62,251 nucleotides of DNA. It comes from Hyphomonadaceae bacterium (GTDB taxonomy: Bacteria; Pseudomonadota; Alphaproteobacteria; Caulobacterales; Aquidulcibacteraceae). Below, one piece after another: positions 45,189-54,675 of the stretch. The stretch's first letter is position 1; each line of letters begins with the position of its first letter. The stretch lies in contig JAEUMT010000053.1 in NCBI GenBank assembly GCA_016791365.1, positions 1 to 62,251 on the forward strand, read 5' to 3'. The translations under genes were made by a program, and so were the position numbers. The notes under the pieces were generated by a model. That model did not search any database, was not told where the DNA came from, and saw nothing but the letters and a program-made list of their open reading frames with translations.

Positions 45189-46906
45189 AATGGCGCCCGC
45201 GCTTTCGGTTTGACCGGGACTTTGCCTTTATTGGCGCACTGATTGTGCTCGCTTTGGGTCTGGTCATCGGCGTCATCAATGAGAGCGCCGTGTCGGATCG
45301 CAAGTTGCGTGAGCTTGACACCGAGGCGAAGATTCTTGCGCAGAGCGTCGTGGCCTCTGTCATGTTCAGCGATCAGGTTGCGGCGCGCGAAAGCGCTCTG
45401 GCATTCTCCCAAAATCCGGAGGTCGACGCGGTTGGCGTTTACGAACAGGGCGGCGCGCTCATCGCCTCGTTCAGCCGGGAAGGGGCGGAGGCTTTGCCGC
45501 CGCGGCCCACCGCGCGCGCGTCCGCATATCGTGGCGGCTTTCTGGAGACGATCCGCACCGTGGAACGTGATGGTCAAACGTATGGCCATGTCTATCTGCG
45601 TTTGCGGCGCGAACCGCTCCTGGCGCGCCTTGGTCGCTATACGCCGCTCGCATTGCTCGTCCTGATGACAGCGCTTGTGCTCGCGGTGGCGGGCGCGGCG
45701 CAAGGCGCTTTGAAGCGCGCCTATGCGCAACTCGAACAGAAGGCCGCTGATCTTGAAGCGGCGAACAGTTCGCTGAAAGGCGAAATCGATCAGCGCAAGA
45801 GCGCGGAAGAGGCTCTGGTGCAGAGCCGAAAGATGGAAGCCATTGGGCAATTGACCGGCGGCGTCGCCCACGACTTCAACAATCTGCTGATGGTGGTTTC
45901 GGGCGGTTTGCGGATGCTGACGCGCCACGACGATCCCGAACGCCGGCGCAACATCATGGAGGCGATGCAGCAGGCGGTGGAGCGAGGCGCGGGTTTGACA
46001 CGCCAATTGCTCTCGTTCGCGCGCCGTCAACCGGTTGAGTTGCAAACCATCTCCGTTGCCGCGCGCATCAACGGCATGCGCTCGCTGCTCGAGCGTTCAT
46101 TGCGCGCCGACATCTTGCTGGACATCAACATACCCGAGGATCTGCCTCCGGTATCAACGGACCCAGGCCAGCTTGAGCTGGCCGTGCTGAACCTCTGCGT
46201 AAACGCGCGCGACGCTATGCAAAAGGGTGGCGTGATCACGATTAGCGCTCGTCTGGGTTCGCGGCTGAGAACGGTTGAAGTCCTGGTGCGCGATACCGGC
46301 GCCGGCATTCCGCCTGAAATCCTAAGCCGCATTTTTGAACCCTACTTCACGACCAAGCCGTTGGGCCAAGGCACAGGGCTGGGCTTGTCTCAGGTGTACG
46401 GCTTCGCCCAACAATCCGGCGGCGAGGCGCGTATCGAAAGCCAAGTCGGTTTTGGCACAACCGTGATTTTGTCCCTGCCGATCTCGTCCGAGCAGTTGAG
46501 TGCGCCTTCGCCGAATCCGCTACCTGTGGCGATCGAAGACCGCTCGCGTCATGTGTTGGTCGTGGAGGATGATGATCAGGTCGCATCGACGGTATGCTCA
46601 ATGTTCGAGGACCTCGGCCATCAGACGACACGCGCCAGCTCCGCCGAAGAGGCCTTGAGTGCTCTGCAGCGAAATCATGCGTTCGATCTCGTCTTCTCGG
46701 ACATTGTGATGCCGGGGGGACAGAATGGGATTGAGCTTGCTCGGGAATTGGAACGCATCGCGCCGAATTTGCCGGTGCTTTTGACGACCGGATATAGCGG
46801 GCACGAAGACGTTGACCCCGGGCGGCCGGTGCTTCGCAAACCATATGAGATCGGCGATCTCCGCGAGGCGCTCTTCAAGGTGCTGAACCGCAGAGCGGCC
46901 GCGTGA
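45185..46906 (+). CDS. hybrid sensor histidine kinase with CHASE8-like sensor
   Basis: 573 aa. Two transmembrane segments (~16-36 and ~156-178) enclose a periplasmic CHASE8-like region with A-K-I-L-A-Q-S-V-V-A-S-V-M-F-S-D. A coiled coil leads to the HisKA domain, with H229 in G-G-V-A-H-D-F-N-N. The ATPase domain has N-A-R-D-A-M, D-T-G-A-G-I-P and G-T-G-L-G-L-S. A C-terminal receiver has D506 in S-D-I-V-M-P. Phosphorelay output is unknown, since no separate regulator is adjacent. Last gene of the TonB-YfiR-kinase operon. Confidence 0.93.
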   Translation: MKWRPRFRFDRDFAFIGALIVLALGLVIGVINESAVSDRKLRELDTEAKILAQSVVASVMFSDQVAARESALAFSQNPEVDAVGVYEQGGALIASFSREGAEALPPRPTARASAYRGGFLETIRTVERDGQTYGHVYLRLRREPLLARLGRYTPLALLVLMTALVLAVAGAAQGALKRAYAQLEQKAADLEAANSSLKGEIDQRKSAEEALVQSRKMEAIGQLTGGVAHDFNNLLMVVSGGLRMLTRHDDPERRRNIMEAMQQAVERGAGLTRQLLSFARRQPVELQTISVAARINGMRSLLERSLRADILLDINIPEDLPPVSTDPGQLELAVLNLCVNARDAMQKGGVITISARLGSRLRTVEVLVRDTGAGIPPEILSRIFEPYFTTKPLGQGTGLGLSQVYGFAQQSGGEARIESQVGFGTTVILSLPISSEQLSAPSPNPLPVAIEDRSRHVLVVEDDDQVASTVCSMFEDLGHQTTRASSAEEALSALQRNHAFDLVFSDIVMPGGQNGIELARELERIAPNLPVLLTTGYSGHEDVDPGRPVLRKPYEIGDLREALFKVLNRRAAA

Positions 46907-46916
46907 TAATTCTGCG

Positions 46917-47966
46917 TTAGGGCTTTAGCAGGACGCGGCCGAGCACTTTTCCGGCGCGCAGATCGTCAATGGCGCTGTTGGCTTGATCCAATGGCCGTTC
47001 GCTCATCGGCGGCGCTGGCGCGGCTCCAGCACGCAATAGGGCGATGAGTTCGCGCGCTTCATCTAGTCTGCCGACATATGACCCGATGAGCGAAATCGGC
47101 CGAAGCGGCAGCGTCGCGAGCGGCAATGATGCTTTGCCGCCGAACAGACCGACGATGATGTATTTGCCGCCGCGCCGGAGTGCGGCCGTCCCAAAGCCGA
47201 ACGTTGCGGGCGCGCCGACGAAATCGATTGCCGCTACCGCTGCGCCGTGGCGGGCGCTGACTTCCTTCCAAGCTTCGGGTGTTGGTTCGATGGCTTCGAT
47301 CGCGCCATAGCGCAACGCGGCGGCGCGTTTCTCCGCATCGATGTCCGCCGCGATGATCGGGTTGGGCAGCACACTCTTGGCAAGCGCCATCGCCATGAGA
47401 CCAACGCCGCCCATGCCGAGCAACAGCACAGGCTGGTTTGAAGGCGGCGCGCCGATTTTCTTTAATGCGGAATATGCGGTGAGCCCGGAGCACATCGCAA
47501 TGGCGCCAAGCCCCGGCGCGAGATCGCCGATCGGGATCAGGGCGTTCGCAAATGGCACGTGAACGTATTCTGCCATCCCGCCCCATTTGGCGACGCCAAG
47601 CGCGCGACGGGGAAGTGCGATGCACAAGTGTTGATCGCCGGCGCGGCACGTATCGCAGGCATTGCAGCCAAGCCATGGATAGACCGCAACGCGTGTGCCG
47701 ACCGCGAGATCGCTTTGGCCTTCGCCTAGTTCGGCAATCTCGCCCTCGATCTCGTGGCCGAGGATAGCCGGCATATCGATCGCCACCGGCTGGCGCGCAT
47801 CGCCAAAGTCGAAATAGCCGTCGTGGATGTGCAGATCCGAGTGGCACAGGCCGGCGCGCGTGACCTTGACGAGCGCTTCCCCGGCGCCGGGCTTTTGTGG
47901 CGTGAGATCCATCGGCGTCAGCGGTGCGCCGAACGCGGTCATTGCTTGTGCCTTCATGACCGCCAC
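46917..47966 (-). CDS. zinc-dependent alcohol dehydrogenase
   Basis: 349 aa medium-chain dehydrogenase. Catalytic zinc ligands in G-L-C-H-S-D-L-H and G-H-E; structural zinc with four Cys in C-N-A-C-D-T-C-R-A-G-D-Q-H-L-C. Rossmann motif G-M-G-G-V-G-L-M, then D-I-D for NAD. Converges on the hybrid kinase gene with a 10-nt gap. Alcohol or aldehyde substrate not resolved. An ATG three codons in is an alternative start. Confidence 0.9.
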   Translation of the reverse strand: MAVMKAQAMTAFGAPLTPMDLTPQKPGAGEALVKVTRAGLCHSDLHIHDGYFDFGDARQPVAIDMPAILGHEIEGEIAELGEGQSDLAVGTRVAVYPWLGCNACDTCRAGDQHLCIALPRRALGVAKWGGMAEYVHVPFANALIPIGDLAPGLGAIAMCSGLTAYSALKKIGAPPSNQPVLLLGMGGVGLMAMALAKSVLPNPIIAADIDAEKRAAALRYGAIEAIEPTPEAWKEVSARHGAAVAAIDFVGAPATFGFGTAALRRGGKYIIVGLFGGKASLPLATLPLRPISLIGSYVGRLDEARELIALLRAGAAPAPPMSERPLDQANSAIDDLRAGKVLGRVLLKP

Positions 47967-47995
47967 TATCGGTCGGTCAAGGGCCTTTGCAAGGC

Positions 47996-48238
47996 CTAAG
48001 CGGCGAGGCGGAAGCTCGTGGAATCCTGCTTGGCGAGGCGCCCGTCAATTGTAAGATATTGGATCGCGGCGTCGGCGCTGATCTGTATCCCGCGTGCGTT
48101 GAGCACCTCGGTCACGATGGTGCGCAACTCGGCTGTTGTCGCTTCGCCGCGGCCAGCCAGTTTGTGCGCCACGTGTTCGTAGATCGCCGCGCGGGCTCTG
48201 CGGTTGATGGCGGGGCCAAGGGATTGGGCGAAAAACAT
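47996..48238 (-). CDS. small conserved-looking hypothetical protein
   Basis: 80 aa from ATG at 48238, with GGAG eight bases upstream; a GTG at 48259 is an alternative. Helical, with R-A-R-A-A-I-Y-E-H-V-A-H-K-L and T-A-E-L-R-T-I-V-T-E-V-L, then a short C-terminal strand Y-L-T-I-D-G-R. It could be a small nucleic-acid-binding fold, but no family is recognised. Diverges from the TRIC-like gene. Confidence 0.6.
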   Translation of the reverse strand: MFFAQSLGPAINRRARAAIYEHVAHKLAGRGEATTAELRTIVTEVLNARGIQISADAAIQYLTIDGRLAKQDSTSFRLAA

Positions 48239-48305
48239 TTCGGCGTCTCCACGTGTCACTTGCGCAGGGTGGACTGATTCAGCCCAAACGCGGCAGGTTC
48301 TTCGG

Positions 48306-48935
48306 GTGTTTGGTTCTGAGTCGCTTCCTGTTCTGCCGCCCGCGTTCGACTATGCCGGCGTGACCGTCTTTGCGCTGACCGGCGCTCTGGCCGCCGCGCG
48401 CGACAGGCACGACATCGTGACGTTCTGGTTTTTCGCGGTGGTCACGGGCATCGGCGGCGGAACGTTGCGCGATTTGCTGATTGGCGCGCCGGTATTCTGG
48501 ATCGGTGACGCAACTTATCTCGGAATCGGCTTGTTGGCCGCGATCGCCGTGTGGCTCGCCGCGCCTCGTATCGAGCGGCTGAAAACGCTGATCTGGCTCG
48601 ACGCGATTGGGCTCGGCGCCTATGCCGTTATCGGCGCGGCGAAGGCTTTGGCGTTCGACGTCGGCCCGTTTGTCGCCGTCGCCATGGGCGTGCTGACCGC
48701 ATGTTTCGGCGGCGTGATCCGCGACGTGCTGGCGGTGCAGCCCTCGGCGCTGCTCAAGCGCGAGATCACGATTTCAGCGGCGCTGCTGGCGGCGGGCGGC
48801 TTCGTCGCGCTCACGTATCTTGGCATACCGCCCGTTTGGGCAGGGGTCGCCGGCGCTGTCGCGGGTTTCGGATTGCGCGCCGGAGCCATACATTATGGCT
48901 GGGCGCTGCCCGCGTTCGGAGAAAAGCCGAAGTGA
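48306..48935 (+). CDS. TRIC/UPF0126 family membrane channel protein
   Basis: 209 aa with the GTG at 48306 as start; longer in-frame starts lack good signals and overlap the divergent small gene. Seven transmembrane helices in two repeated halves, each with G-x-G-G-G-x-x-R-D (T-G-I-G-G-G-T-L-R-D and F-G-G-V-I-R-D), typical of the bacterial YadS/TRIC cation-channel fold. Inner-membrane cation or glycine-related transport is suggested. Its stop overlaps the HMG-CoA lyase start (GTGA). Confidence 0.85.
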   Translation: MFGSESLPVLPPAFDYAGVTVFALTGALAAARDRHDIVTFWFFAVVTGIGGGTLRDLLIGAPVFWIGDATYLGIGLLAAIAVWLAAPRIERLKTLIWLDAIGLGAYAVIGAAKALAFDVGPFVAVAMGVLTACFGGVIRDVLAVQPSALLKREITISAALLAAGGFVALTYLGIPPVWAGVAGAVAGFGLRAGAIHYGWALPAFGEKPK

Positions 48936-49834
48936 CGAAGGAAAAGCTCGAACTGGTGGAGGTCAGCCCGCGGGACGGGCTGCAGAACGAGCCGGATATC
49001 GTCTCCACCGAGAACAAGCTCGCGCTCATTGATCATATTTTGGCGGCGGGTTTCCGGCGCCTGGAAGCGGGCAGCTTCGTCAATCCGAAGAAGGTGCCGC
49101 AAATGGCGGATGGCGACGCCATCTTCGCCGGCGTGCCGAAACGCGATGACGCGACCTTCATCGCGCTCGCCCTGAACTTGCGCGGTGTGGAGCGCGCGCT
49201 CGCGGCCGGCGCGAAGGAGATCAATTACGTCTTTTGCGCCTCTGACGGTTTTTCCGTCCGCAACAATGGCGGCACGGTTGAAGAGACGTTCAATGTCTGG
49301 CCCGAGGTTGCGGCGGCGGCGAGGGCGGGCGCCGCGCGGCTCTCCGCCACGATCTCGACAGCGTTCGGGTGCCCGTTCGATGGCGAAGTGGCTGTCACCC
49401 GGGTTGTCGCGGTTGCCGAGCGCTGCGTCGGCGAGAGCATTTTTGAGTTGGCGATCGCGGACACGATCGGCGTTGCGTCGCCCGGCGATGTGCACGAGCG
49501 CGTTCGCGCGGTGAAGTCGGTGACGCCATCGCACATTCAATTGCGCGCGCATTTTCACAATACGCGCAACACGGCGCTTGCCAACGCGGTCGCTGCTGTC
49601 GAAGAGGGCGTGCGTGTGCTGGACGGCTCCTTGGCGGGCATCGGCGGTTGTCCGTTCGCACCAGGCGCCGCGGGCAACGTGCCGACGGAAGATCTCCTCT
49701 ACATGTTCAACCGCATGGGCTTTGACACGGGCGTCGACCTCGATCGGGCGATCGAAGTGGCGCATTTCATCGGCGGTGTCCTCGGTCGCAAGACGCCGGG
49801 CATGGTCAGCCGCGCGCCCAAGTGGCCGGCATGA
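48932..49834 (+). CDS. mvaB: hydroxymethylglutaryl-CoA lyase
   Basis: 300 aa, GTG start overlapping the previous stop. L-V-E-V-S-P-R-D-G-L-Q-N-E at the N terminus carries the divalent-metal Asp and catalytic Arg. A-D-T-I-G and H-F-H-N-T-R contribute further metal ligands. The signature G-G-C-P-F-A-P-G-A-A-G-N contains the catalytic Cys. Cleaves HMG-CoA to acetoacetate and acetyl-CoA, ending leucine degradation. The other leucine-pathway-like gene is at 5.5 kb. Confidence 0.93.
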   Translation: MTKEKLELVEVSPRDGLQNEPDIVSTENKLALIDHILAAGFRRLEAGSFVNPKKVPQMADGDAIFAGVPKRDDATFIALALNLRGVERALAAGAKEINYVFCASDGFSVRNNGGTVEETFNVWPEVAAAARAGAARLSATISTAFGCPFDGEVAVTRVVAVAERCVGESIFELAIADTIGVASPGDVHERVRAVKSVTPSHIQLRAHFHNTRNTALANAVAAVEEGVRVLDGSLAGIGGCPFAPGAAGNVPTEDLLYMFNRMGFDTGVDLDRAIEVAHFIGGVLGRKTPGMVSRAPKWPA

Positions 49835-50454
49835 ACGGCAAACTCGCGCTGATCACAGCGTTGCTGGGCGTGGCCTGGCTTCTCGTGATGGTGCTGGTTG
49901 GGGGCGCGTCTTTCGACGGCTACGATCACGTCTCGCAGTACATTTCCGAACTCGGCGCTAATGGCGCGCCGTTTGGTTGGCATGTGAGCTGGCTCGGCTT
50001 CCTGCCCGTTGGCGTGCTCATCTGCGCGTTCTCGTATTTCGCGTGGCGCGCGGCGCCGCAGTCCGTGCTCGCGACTTTGGGATTTGTCGGAATTTTTCTC
50101 TTCGCGATTGGCTATGTGGGTTCGGCGTTCTTTCGCTGTGACTTTGGATGCCGGCCTGAGGAGCCAAGCTTCTCGCAGATCATGCACGAGCTGGGCGGTC
50201 TTGCCGGTTACATGCTGGCGCCGGTCACGCTTTTGCTCTTAGGGCTCGCCGCGCGAACGTGGCCAGGTGCGGTTTGGCTTTCGATCCTGGGATTTATCGG
50301 AGCCGCCGGCGCGTTGGTTGGTTTGAGCGGGCTGCTTGATGATGGCTCGCCGACCGTTGGCCTCTACCAACGTGTGCTTGAGACGAGCGTGCTCTCTTGG
50401 GTGCTCGCCTGCGGCTTCTATCTTGGCCTGCAAAAGCGAACGGCCGCTCCGTAG
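49831..50454 (+). CDS. DUF998 membrane protein
   Basis: 207 aa from ATG at 49831, overlapping the lyase stop (ATGA). Six transmembrane helices. The D-H-V-S-Q-Y-I-S-E-L-G segment after the first helix and the later C-D-x-G-C before M-H-E-L-G-G are features of DUF998. Function unknown. The stop lies inside a terminator hairpin. Confidence 0.85.
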   Translation: MNGKLALITALLGVAWLLVMVLVGGASFDGYDHVSQYISELGANGAPFGWHVSWLGFLPVGVLICAFSYFAWRAAPQSVLATLGFVGIFLFAIGYVGSAFFRCDFGCRPEEPSFSQIMHELGGLAGYMLAPVTLLLLGLAARTWPGAVWLSILGFIGAAGALVGLSGLLDDGSPTVGLYQRVLETSVLSWVLACGFYLGLQKRTAAP

Positions 50455-50464
50455 AGCGGCCGTT
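50439..50464. terminator. bidirectional terminator between the DUF998 and TorF genes
   Basis: A perfect 11-bp stem aacggccgctc / gagcggccgtt with a cgta loop, sitting on the DUF998 stop codon. On the minus strand it is followed by cgcttttg. It serves both converging genes. Confidence 0.75.
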
Positions 50465-50488
50465 GCCAATCTCAGATGATGAGATTGA

Positions 50489-51199
50489 TTAGAGTTCGCG
50501 ACCGATGGTGACCACGAAAGCGCTGTCGTAGCTCGACTCGCCGAACGTGTAGGCTTCGATGTCCGAGCCGGCGTTGATGTCGGTGTCGTGGTAGCGCAGG
50601 TCGATTTCAAAGCCGTGCGTGGCGTATGTGCCGCCGACATTCCAGGTGTTGTAATCGTCCTCGGTGTCCGGGCCGTTCGGCTCTTCGATGTTCTGGTTGC
50701 CGTACGCCGCCGTGAAGGCGAGTGCGTCGCTCATCGCGTAGGCGCCGTTGAGTTCGAGATAGAGCGCATCGCCCGTGTCGCCGTAATTTTCCGGCGCATA
50801 GAACGCGGCGGCGCCAAGCGTGAGCTGGTCGCTGAAATCGTGGCTCGCGCCGACCTTGAGCTCCGCGTAGTCGAACTCAGCGCCATCGTCGTCTGCGCCC
50901 GGATAGAAGTAGCCGATGACGCCTAGGTCCCAATCGATCGGGCCGGTGCTCGGCGTGATGCCGGCGTAAACGTCGATTTCCATGCCGTCGGACAGGCTTG
51001 AGCCCCAAACGCCCGCGTACCATGCCTCAGCTTCGTAATCGAAGCCGCCTTGGATCGCCGGGCCATTGTCCGACAGGGAAACGCCGCGGAAAACGTAGTC
51101 GCTGGTCAGCGAAACGTTCGCGGAAACAGTACCTTCAGCGCTTGCGATGCCTGCGCTGGCTGCGGTCGCCAGAATGGCGAGACCAATGATTTTCTTCAT
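50489..51199 (-). CDS. TorF family putative porin
   Basis: 236 aa. Signal peptide to about S-A-E; then T-S-D-Y-V-F-R-G-V-S-L-S-D-N-G-P-A-I-Q-G-G-F-D-Y, the hallmark of the TorF/Gcw_chp beta-barrel family. Very acidic surface loops and alternating beta strands to the end. Outer membrane. The 362-nt stretch upstream to queF (51200-51561) holds the promoters of both divergent genes. I find only a low-GC patch (tcttaacgtaaacgtccggttaatc) and no clear boxes or RNA gene. Confidence 0.9.
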   Translation of the reverse strand: MKKIIGLAILATAASAGIASAEGTVSANVSLTSDYVFRGVSLSDNGPAIQGGFDYEAEAWYAGVWGSSLSDGMEIDVYAGITPSTGPIDWDLGVIGYFYPGADDDGAEFDYAELKVGASHDFSDQLTLGAAAFYAPENYGDTGDALYLELNGAYAMSDALAFTAAYGNQNIEEPNGPDTEDDYNTWNVGGTYATHGFEIDLRYHDTDINAGSDIEAYTFGESSYDSAFVVTIGREL

Positions 51200-51561
51200 A
51201 AGCCAAATTCCCCTTGAGCCGCGCGGCAGACCCGCGTTCGCCGAAAATCCAATCTTAACGTAAACGTCCGGTTAATCAGTGTGAGCGTTTCAGATAGAAT
51301 CGTTTGCATCCTCGCAGCTGTGTCGTCGTTACCACACGCTCTGTCGTCGCGCTCGTCTCCAACGCTCGTGTTTTGCTCCGGCGCATGGCGACGCTTCCCG
51401 GGTGTCGCGTGGCGCGGCAAGGGCGGCGGGCCATGGGCGTGCCGCGTGCGTAGTGTCCGCCTAATTTCGTGGCGCGTTTGGCTTCAAATGGCGGGATTAT
51501 AGGCGGCGGCGCGCCATTAAGGCGCTTGTCAGCGATGGAGCGTCCCGCCAAAGCTCCGCCA

Positions 51562-52023
51562 ATGACCAGCGATACGACAGGCCTTACCCAGCTCGGCGGC
51601 GCCGCGGCGATTCCCGCGAGCCCAAACGACGCCAAGCTTGAACGCGCGCCAAATCCGCACGTCGGCACACTCTATCTCGCGCGCTTTACGGCGCCTGAGT
51701 TCACATCAATCTGCCCGGTTACGGGTCAACCTGATTTTGGCGTGCTTGTGCTGGACTATGCGCCGAAGGATTGGATTGTGGAGTCCAAGAGCCTCAAGCT
51801 GTTCTTGCAGAGCTTCCGCAATCACGGCGCCTTCCATGAAGATTGCACTGTTGGCGTAGCCAAGCGCGTGGCCGAGGCCATTGATCCGCTCTGGTTGCGT
51901 ATAGGCGGCTATTGGAATCCGCGCGGCGGCATGCCGATCGACGTGTTCTGGCAGACAGGAGCGCCCCCGGCAGGCTTGTGGCTGCCGGATCAAGGTGTCG
52001 CCAGCTACCGGTCGCGCGGCTAA
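51562..52023 (+). CDS. queF: NADPH-dependent 7-cyano-7-deazaguanine reductase (preQ1 synthase)
   Basis: 153 aa from ATG at 51562; ATG at 51535 is possible. The short unimodular form: nucleophile Cys in [20 protein letters not shown], and F-H-E-D-C near the substrate site. Reduces preQ0 to preQ1 in queuosine tRNA modification. No preQ1 riboswitch-like sequence was seen upstream. Converges on the flippase gene with a 4-nt overlap. Confidence 0.94.
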   Translation: MTSDTTGLTQLGGAAAIPASPNDAKLERAPNPHVGTLYLARFTAPEFTSICPVTGQPDFGVLVLDYAPKDWIVESKSLKLFLQSFRNHGAFHEDCTVGVAKRVAEAIDPLWLRIGGYWNPRGGMPIDVFWQTGAPPAGLWLPDQGVASYRSRG

Positions 52024-53462
52024 GCGGCGCCTGGCGAAAGCATCGCGCGCACATTTTTGAGCTGACCCATGATTTCGCGGCGCTGGAAGAGCACAAGCGC
52101 GGCATAGGCGACGATTGTCTCCAAAGCGACGATGCCGATCTCGGCCCAAAGCCCGACATGGACCGTGCTCATCAGCAGACGGTGGCCGATAAAGAGCGCG
52201 AAGGCGGCGAACGCCGGCGCCGCAAGCACGCGCACGAAGTCCATCGGCGAGCACTCGATCGGACGCAGATAAAGGTGCAGCAAACGCGGCAGATAGATCA
52301 ATGACGTCACCGTGCAGCCGAGCGCCACTGCATGGATGCCGAACGGCGCCGTCGCCAACGCCGAGATGGTCCAGAGGATCGCGTATTCGATTGTGAGCCG
52401 CAGACGTGTGCCGGTGCGGCCGATCGCCTGCAGCAGCGAGCCATTGATGGCGACGATGGTCTGGATCGCAGCCGCGCCGGCCAGCAGCGTGAAAATCTCG
52501 CCCGACGCTTGCCAGCGCTCTGAGAGCAGCAATGTGAAGAACGCATGGCTGGCCGCGGCTACCGCGGCAATCGCGGGAAACACCAGCACCGCCTGGGCCA
52601 TGGTCGTGAACAACACGAGCTCGCGCAGAGCCTTGTTGTTCTCGCGGAGTGTGACGAAGCGGGGATAGACGGCGCTGTGCAACGAGCCGCCGAGGATGTT
52701 CACCGGCAATTGCATGATGCGAACGGCGACGTTGTAGAGGCCGAGAGTCGCCGCGCCGAGGAACTTGCCGACCACCAGCGTATCCGCCTGGCGGTTGACG
52801 AACATGGTCATTGACCAGGCGGCGGTGTCGAGCATGAACCGCAGGTGCTCTTTGAGCTTTTCAACATTGAGCACCAGGCGCGGGTAGAGCCGGCTTGCGA
52901 GTTGAACGACCACGCCTTTGACGATGCGCTGCGCCAAGTGCTGCCAGACCAGCGCCCAGGCGCCGCCGCCATTGAACGCCACCACCAGCGCGACAATGAC
53001 GCCCGCCATGGCCGCGGCGAATTCGGCGCCCGCGAGCCATTGGAATTTTTCCTTCTGCAGCAGCGAGGCTGCTGGAATTTCCGCAATCCCCATCAGCAGC
53101 GGCGCTAGCGAAAGCACCATCATGATTGGGACGAGGCGCGGTTCGTTGAAGAACGCCGCCGCCGGCCAGGAGATGAGGAAAAACAGCACCGAGAGCGCCG
53201 TCATCAGCAGCACGCTCGCCCAGAACGCGCTCGACCATGCTTCTGTATCGTTCGCGTCCACGCGAACCAGCGAACGGCCGAGGCCGGCGTCGCCGATCAT
53301 CGTGAAGAACATCACCAATGAAAGCGCGAGGGCGGCCAAGCCGAAATCGACGGGCGTCAGCATGCGCGCCAGGAAGGGTATGGCGACAAAGCTCGACGCC
53401 AATTGGATCACGCGCGCGGCCGAAAGCGTCGCAACGCCGAATGCGATCCGCTTCAGGGCCAC
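52020..53462 (-). CDS. oligosaccharide/lipopolysaccharide flippase (Wzx-like, MOP superfamily)
   Basis: 480 aa with 12-14 transmembrane helices. The start [27 protein letters not shown] is typical of polysaccharide flippases (PF01943/PF13440). [20 protein letters not shown] is the conserved internal motif. Flips undecaprenyl-linked glycans across the inner membrane. A role in holdfast or LPS export is possible but not shown by neighbours. Confidence 0.88.
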   Translation of the reverse strand: MALKRIAFGVATLSAARVIQLASSFVAIPFLARMLTPVDFGLAALALSLVMFFTMIGDAGLGRSLVRVDANDTEAWSSAFWASVLLMTALSVLFFLISWPAAAFFNEPRLVPIMMVLSLAPLLMGIAEIPAASLLQKEKFQWLAGAEFAAAMAGVIVALVVAFNGGGAWALVWQHLAQRIVKGVVVQLASRLYPRLVLNVEKLKEHLRFMLDTAAWSMTMFVNRQADTLVVGKFLGAATLGLYNVAVRIMQLPVNILGGSLHSAVYPRFVTLRENNKALRELVLFTTMAQAVLVFPAIAAVAAASHAFFTLLLSERWQASGEIFTLLAGAAAIQTIVAINGSLLQAIGRTGTRLRLTIEYAILWTISALATAPFGIHAVALGCTVTSLIYLPRLLHLYLRPIECSPMDFVRVLAAPAFAAFALFIGHRLLMSTVHVGLWAEIGIVALETIVAYAALVLFQRREIMGQLKNVRAMLSPGAA

Positions 53463-53601
53463 TGGTTAACTCCAAGCGCCGCGCCGCCAGGCGGGCCAAC
53501 CATCTTATGCAAAGGATTTGCCGTGGACATTGTCGTATCGGACGCCGTTTCTATGGCGCGGTCGTTGCTCATGTAAGGGTGATTGCGACGGACCAGTGCT
53601 A

Positions 53602-54675
53602 ATGCTTAGGGGAATGCGGTCACTTTGGGCCAGCGGCGCGCGTATGCGTCGCAGTGTCCTGACGCAAGCCGTCGAGGCTTTCCGCGCCGTGCTGTTCATC
53701 ATACTGCGCAGCGGCGCGCGGGTGTTGCCGCGATCGTGGGCGTATGGGCTCGCGGATTGGGTCCGGTTATTGCTGGCGGCGTCGCCGATCGGCCTGCTGG
53801 CGCGCAGGGATATGCGCGCCGCCTTTTCAGAGCAACGGATCGATGACCTCGCCGCCGATTGGCTCGGCCGGCCATTCCGGGACCATGTGAACGCGACCCG
53901 CGTGACGGCGCGCAGCGAGCGCTCGCGCGAGTGGACCGTCGACATGCGCGGCGCGCCGGAATTCTTGGATGATCCAAGCCAATCGTTCATCATGGCCACC
54001 GGCCATTTCTCACGCGAAGCGATGTCGTGCATTTATATGCCCTGGATCTTGCCGCGGCGCCTGGCGACCGTGATCGCGCCGATGACGCAAGCGAGAACGC
54101 CGCGCGGTTTGAGGGTGCGTCTGCAGATGCGCGAGATGGTGAGCGGCATTCGCGCGATGCGTGACGGTGACGTCGATATCGCGGAAGTCGCCGGCAAATC
54201 ATTCCTGGTGCGTCTGCTGCATCATCTGCGCGAGCCGGGCGGAGTGGTGGTGATCGCATCGGACGCCTCGTGGGGCGCCGCGAAGGGCGATGGTCTGACG
54301 CGGCCATTCGCCGGTTATGCGTCGCAGACGTTTGCCTTGGGAACGGCGCGGCTTGCACGCCTCAGCCAAACGCCGATCGTCACCTGCGTGCCGTTCCTTG
54401 TGAGCGACCGGCACATCATCATGGAATGGAGCCAGGTGATCCCGGCGCCCGATCGCAATGACGCGGCCGCTGATGTCCGCATCACTAACGAAATCCTGGA
54501 TTGGATCGAGCGCCGCATTGGCGAGCGTCCGGATCAATATGTGTTGTCCTTCGGTACAGAGCGTCGCTGGAGTTCGGTTGCGCGCTGCTGGGTCGATGAC
54601 GATCATCCGGAAGCGAGCAACGACAGCGCGCCGGCGCCGCCAGAGTCTGCTAAAATCGCGAAATCCGCGAGCTGA
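53602..54675 (+). CDS. lysophospholipid acyltransferase family protein (LpxL-like)
   Basis: 357 aa, start uncertain among ATG at 53602, 53614 and 53644. Central motif A-T-G-H-F-S-R-E-A-M matches the H-x4-E/D motif of LpxL/HtrB-type acyltransferases. V-I-A-S-D-A-S-W is the later nucleotide-like segment, and V-P-F-L-V-S-D-R-H-I-I-M-E-W follows. N-terminal hydrophobic stretches suggest membrane association. Acyl acceptor not known. Its end overlaps the convergent nitroreductase by 26 nt. Confidence 0.75.
   Translation: MLRGMRSLWASGARMRRSVLTQAVEAFRAVLFIILRSGARVLPRSWAYGLADWVRLLLAASPIGLLARRDMRAAFSEQRIDDLAADWLGRPFRDHVNATRVTARSERSREWTVDMRGAPEFLDDPSQSFIMATGHFSREAMSCIYMPWILPRRLATVIAPMTQARTPRGLRVRLQMREMVSGIRAMRDGDVDIAEVAGKSFLVRLLHHLREPGGVVVIASDASWGAAKGDGLTRPFAGYASQTFALGTARLARLSQTPIVTCVPFLVSDRHIIMEWSQVIPAPDRNDAAADVRITNEILDWIERRIGERPDQYVLSFGTERRWSSVARCWVDDDHPEASNDSAPAPPESAKIAKSAS

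Noticed and set aside
51200-51561. preQ1 riboswitch upstream of queF
   Set aside because: No sequence resembling preQ1 aptamer cores was seen; short open frames here look random.
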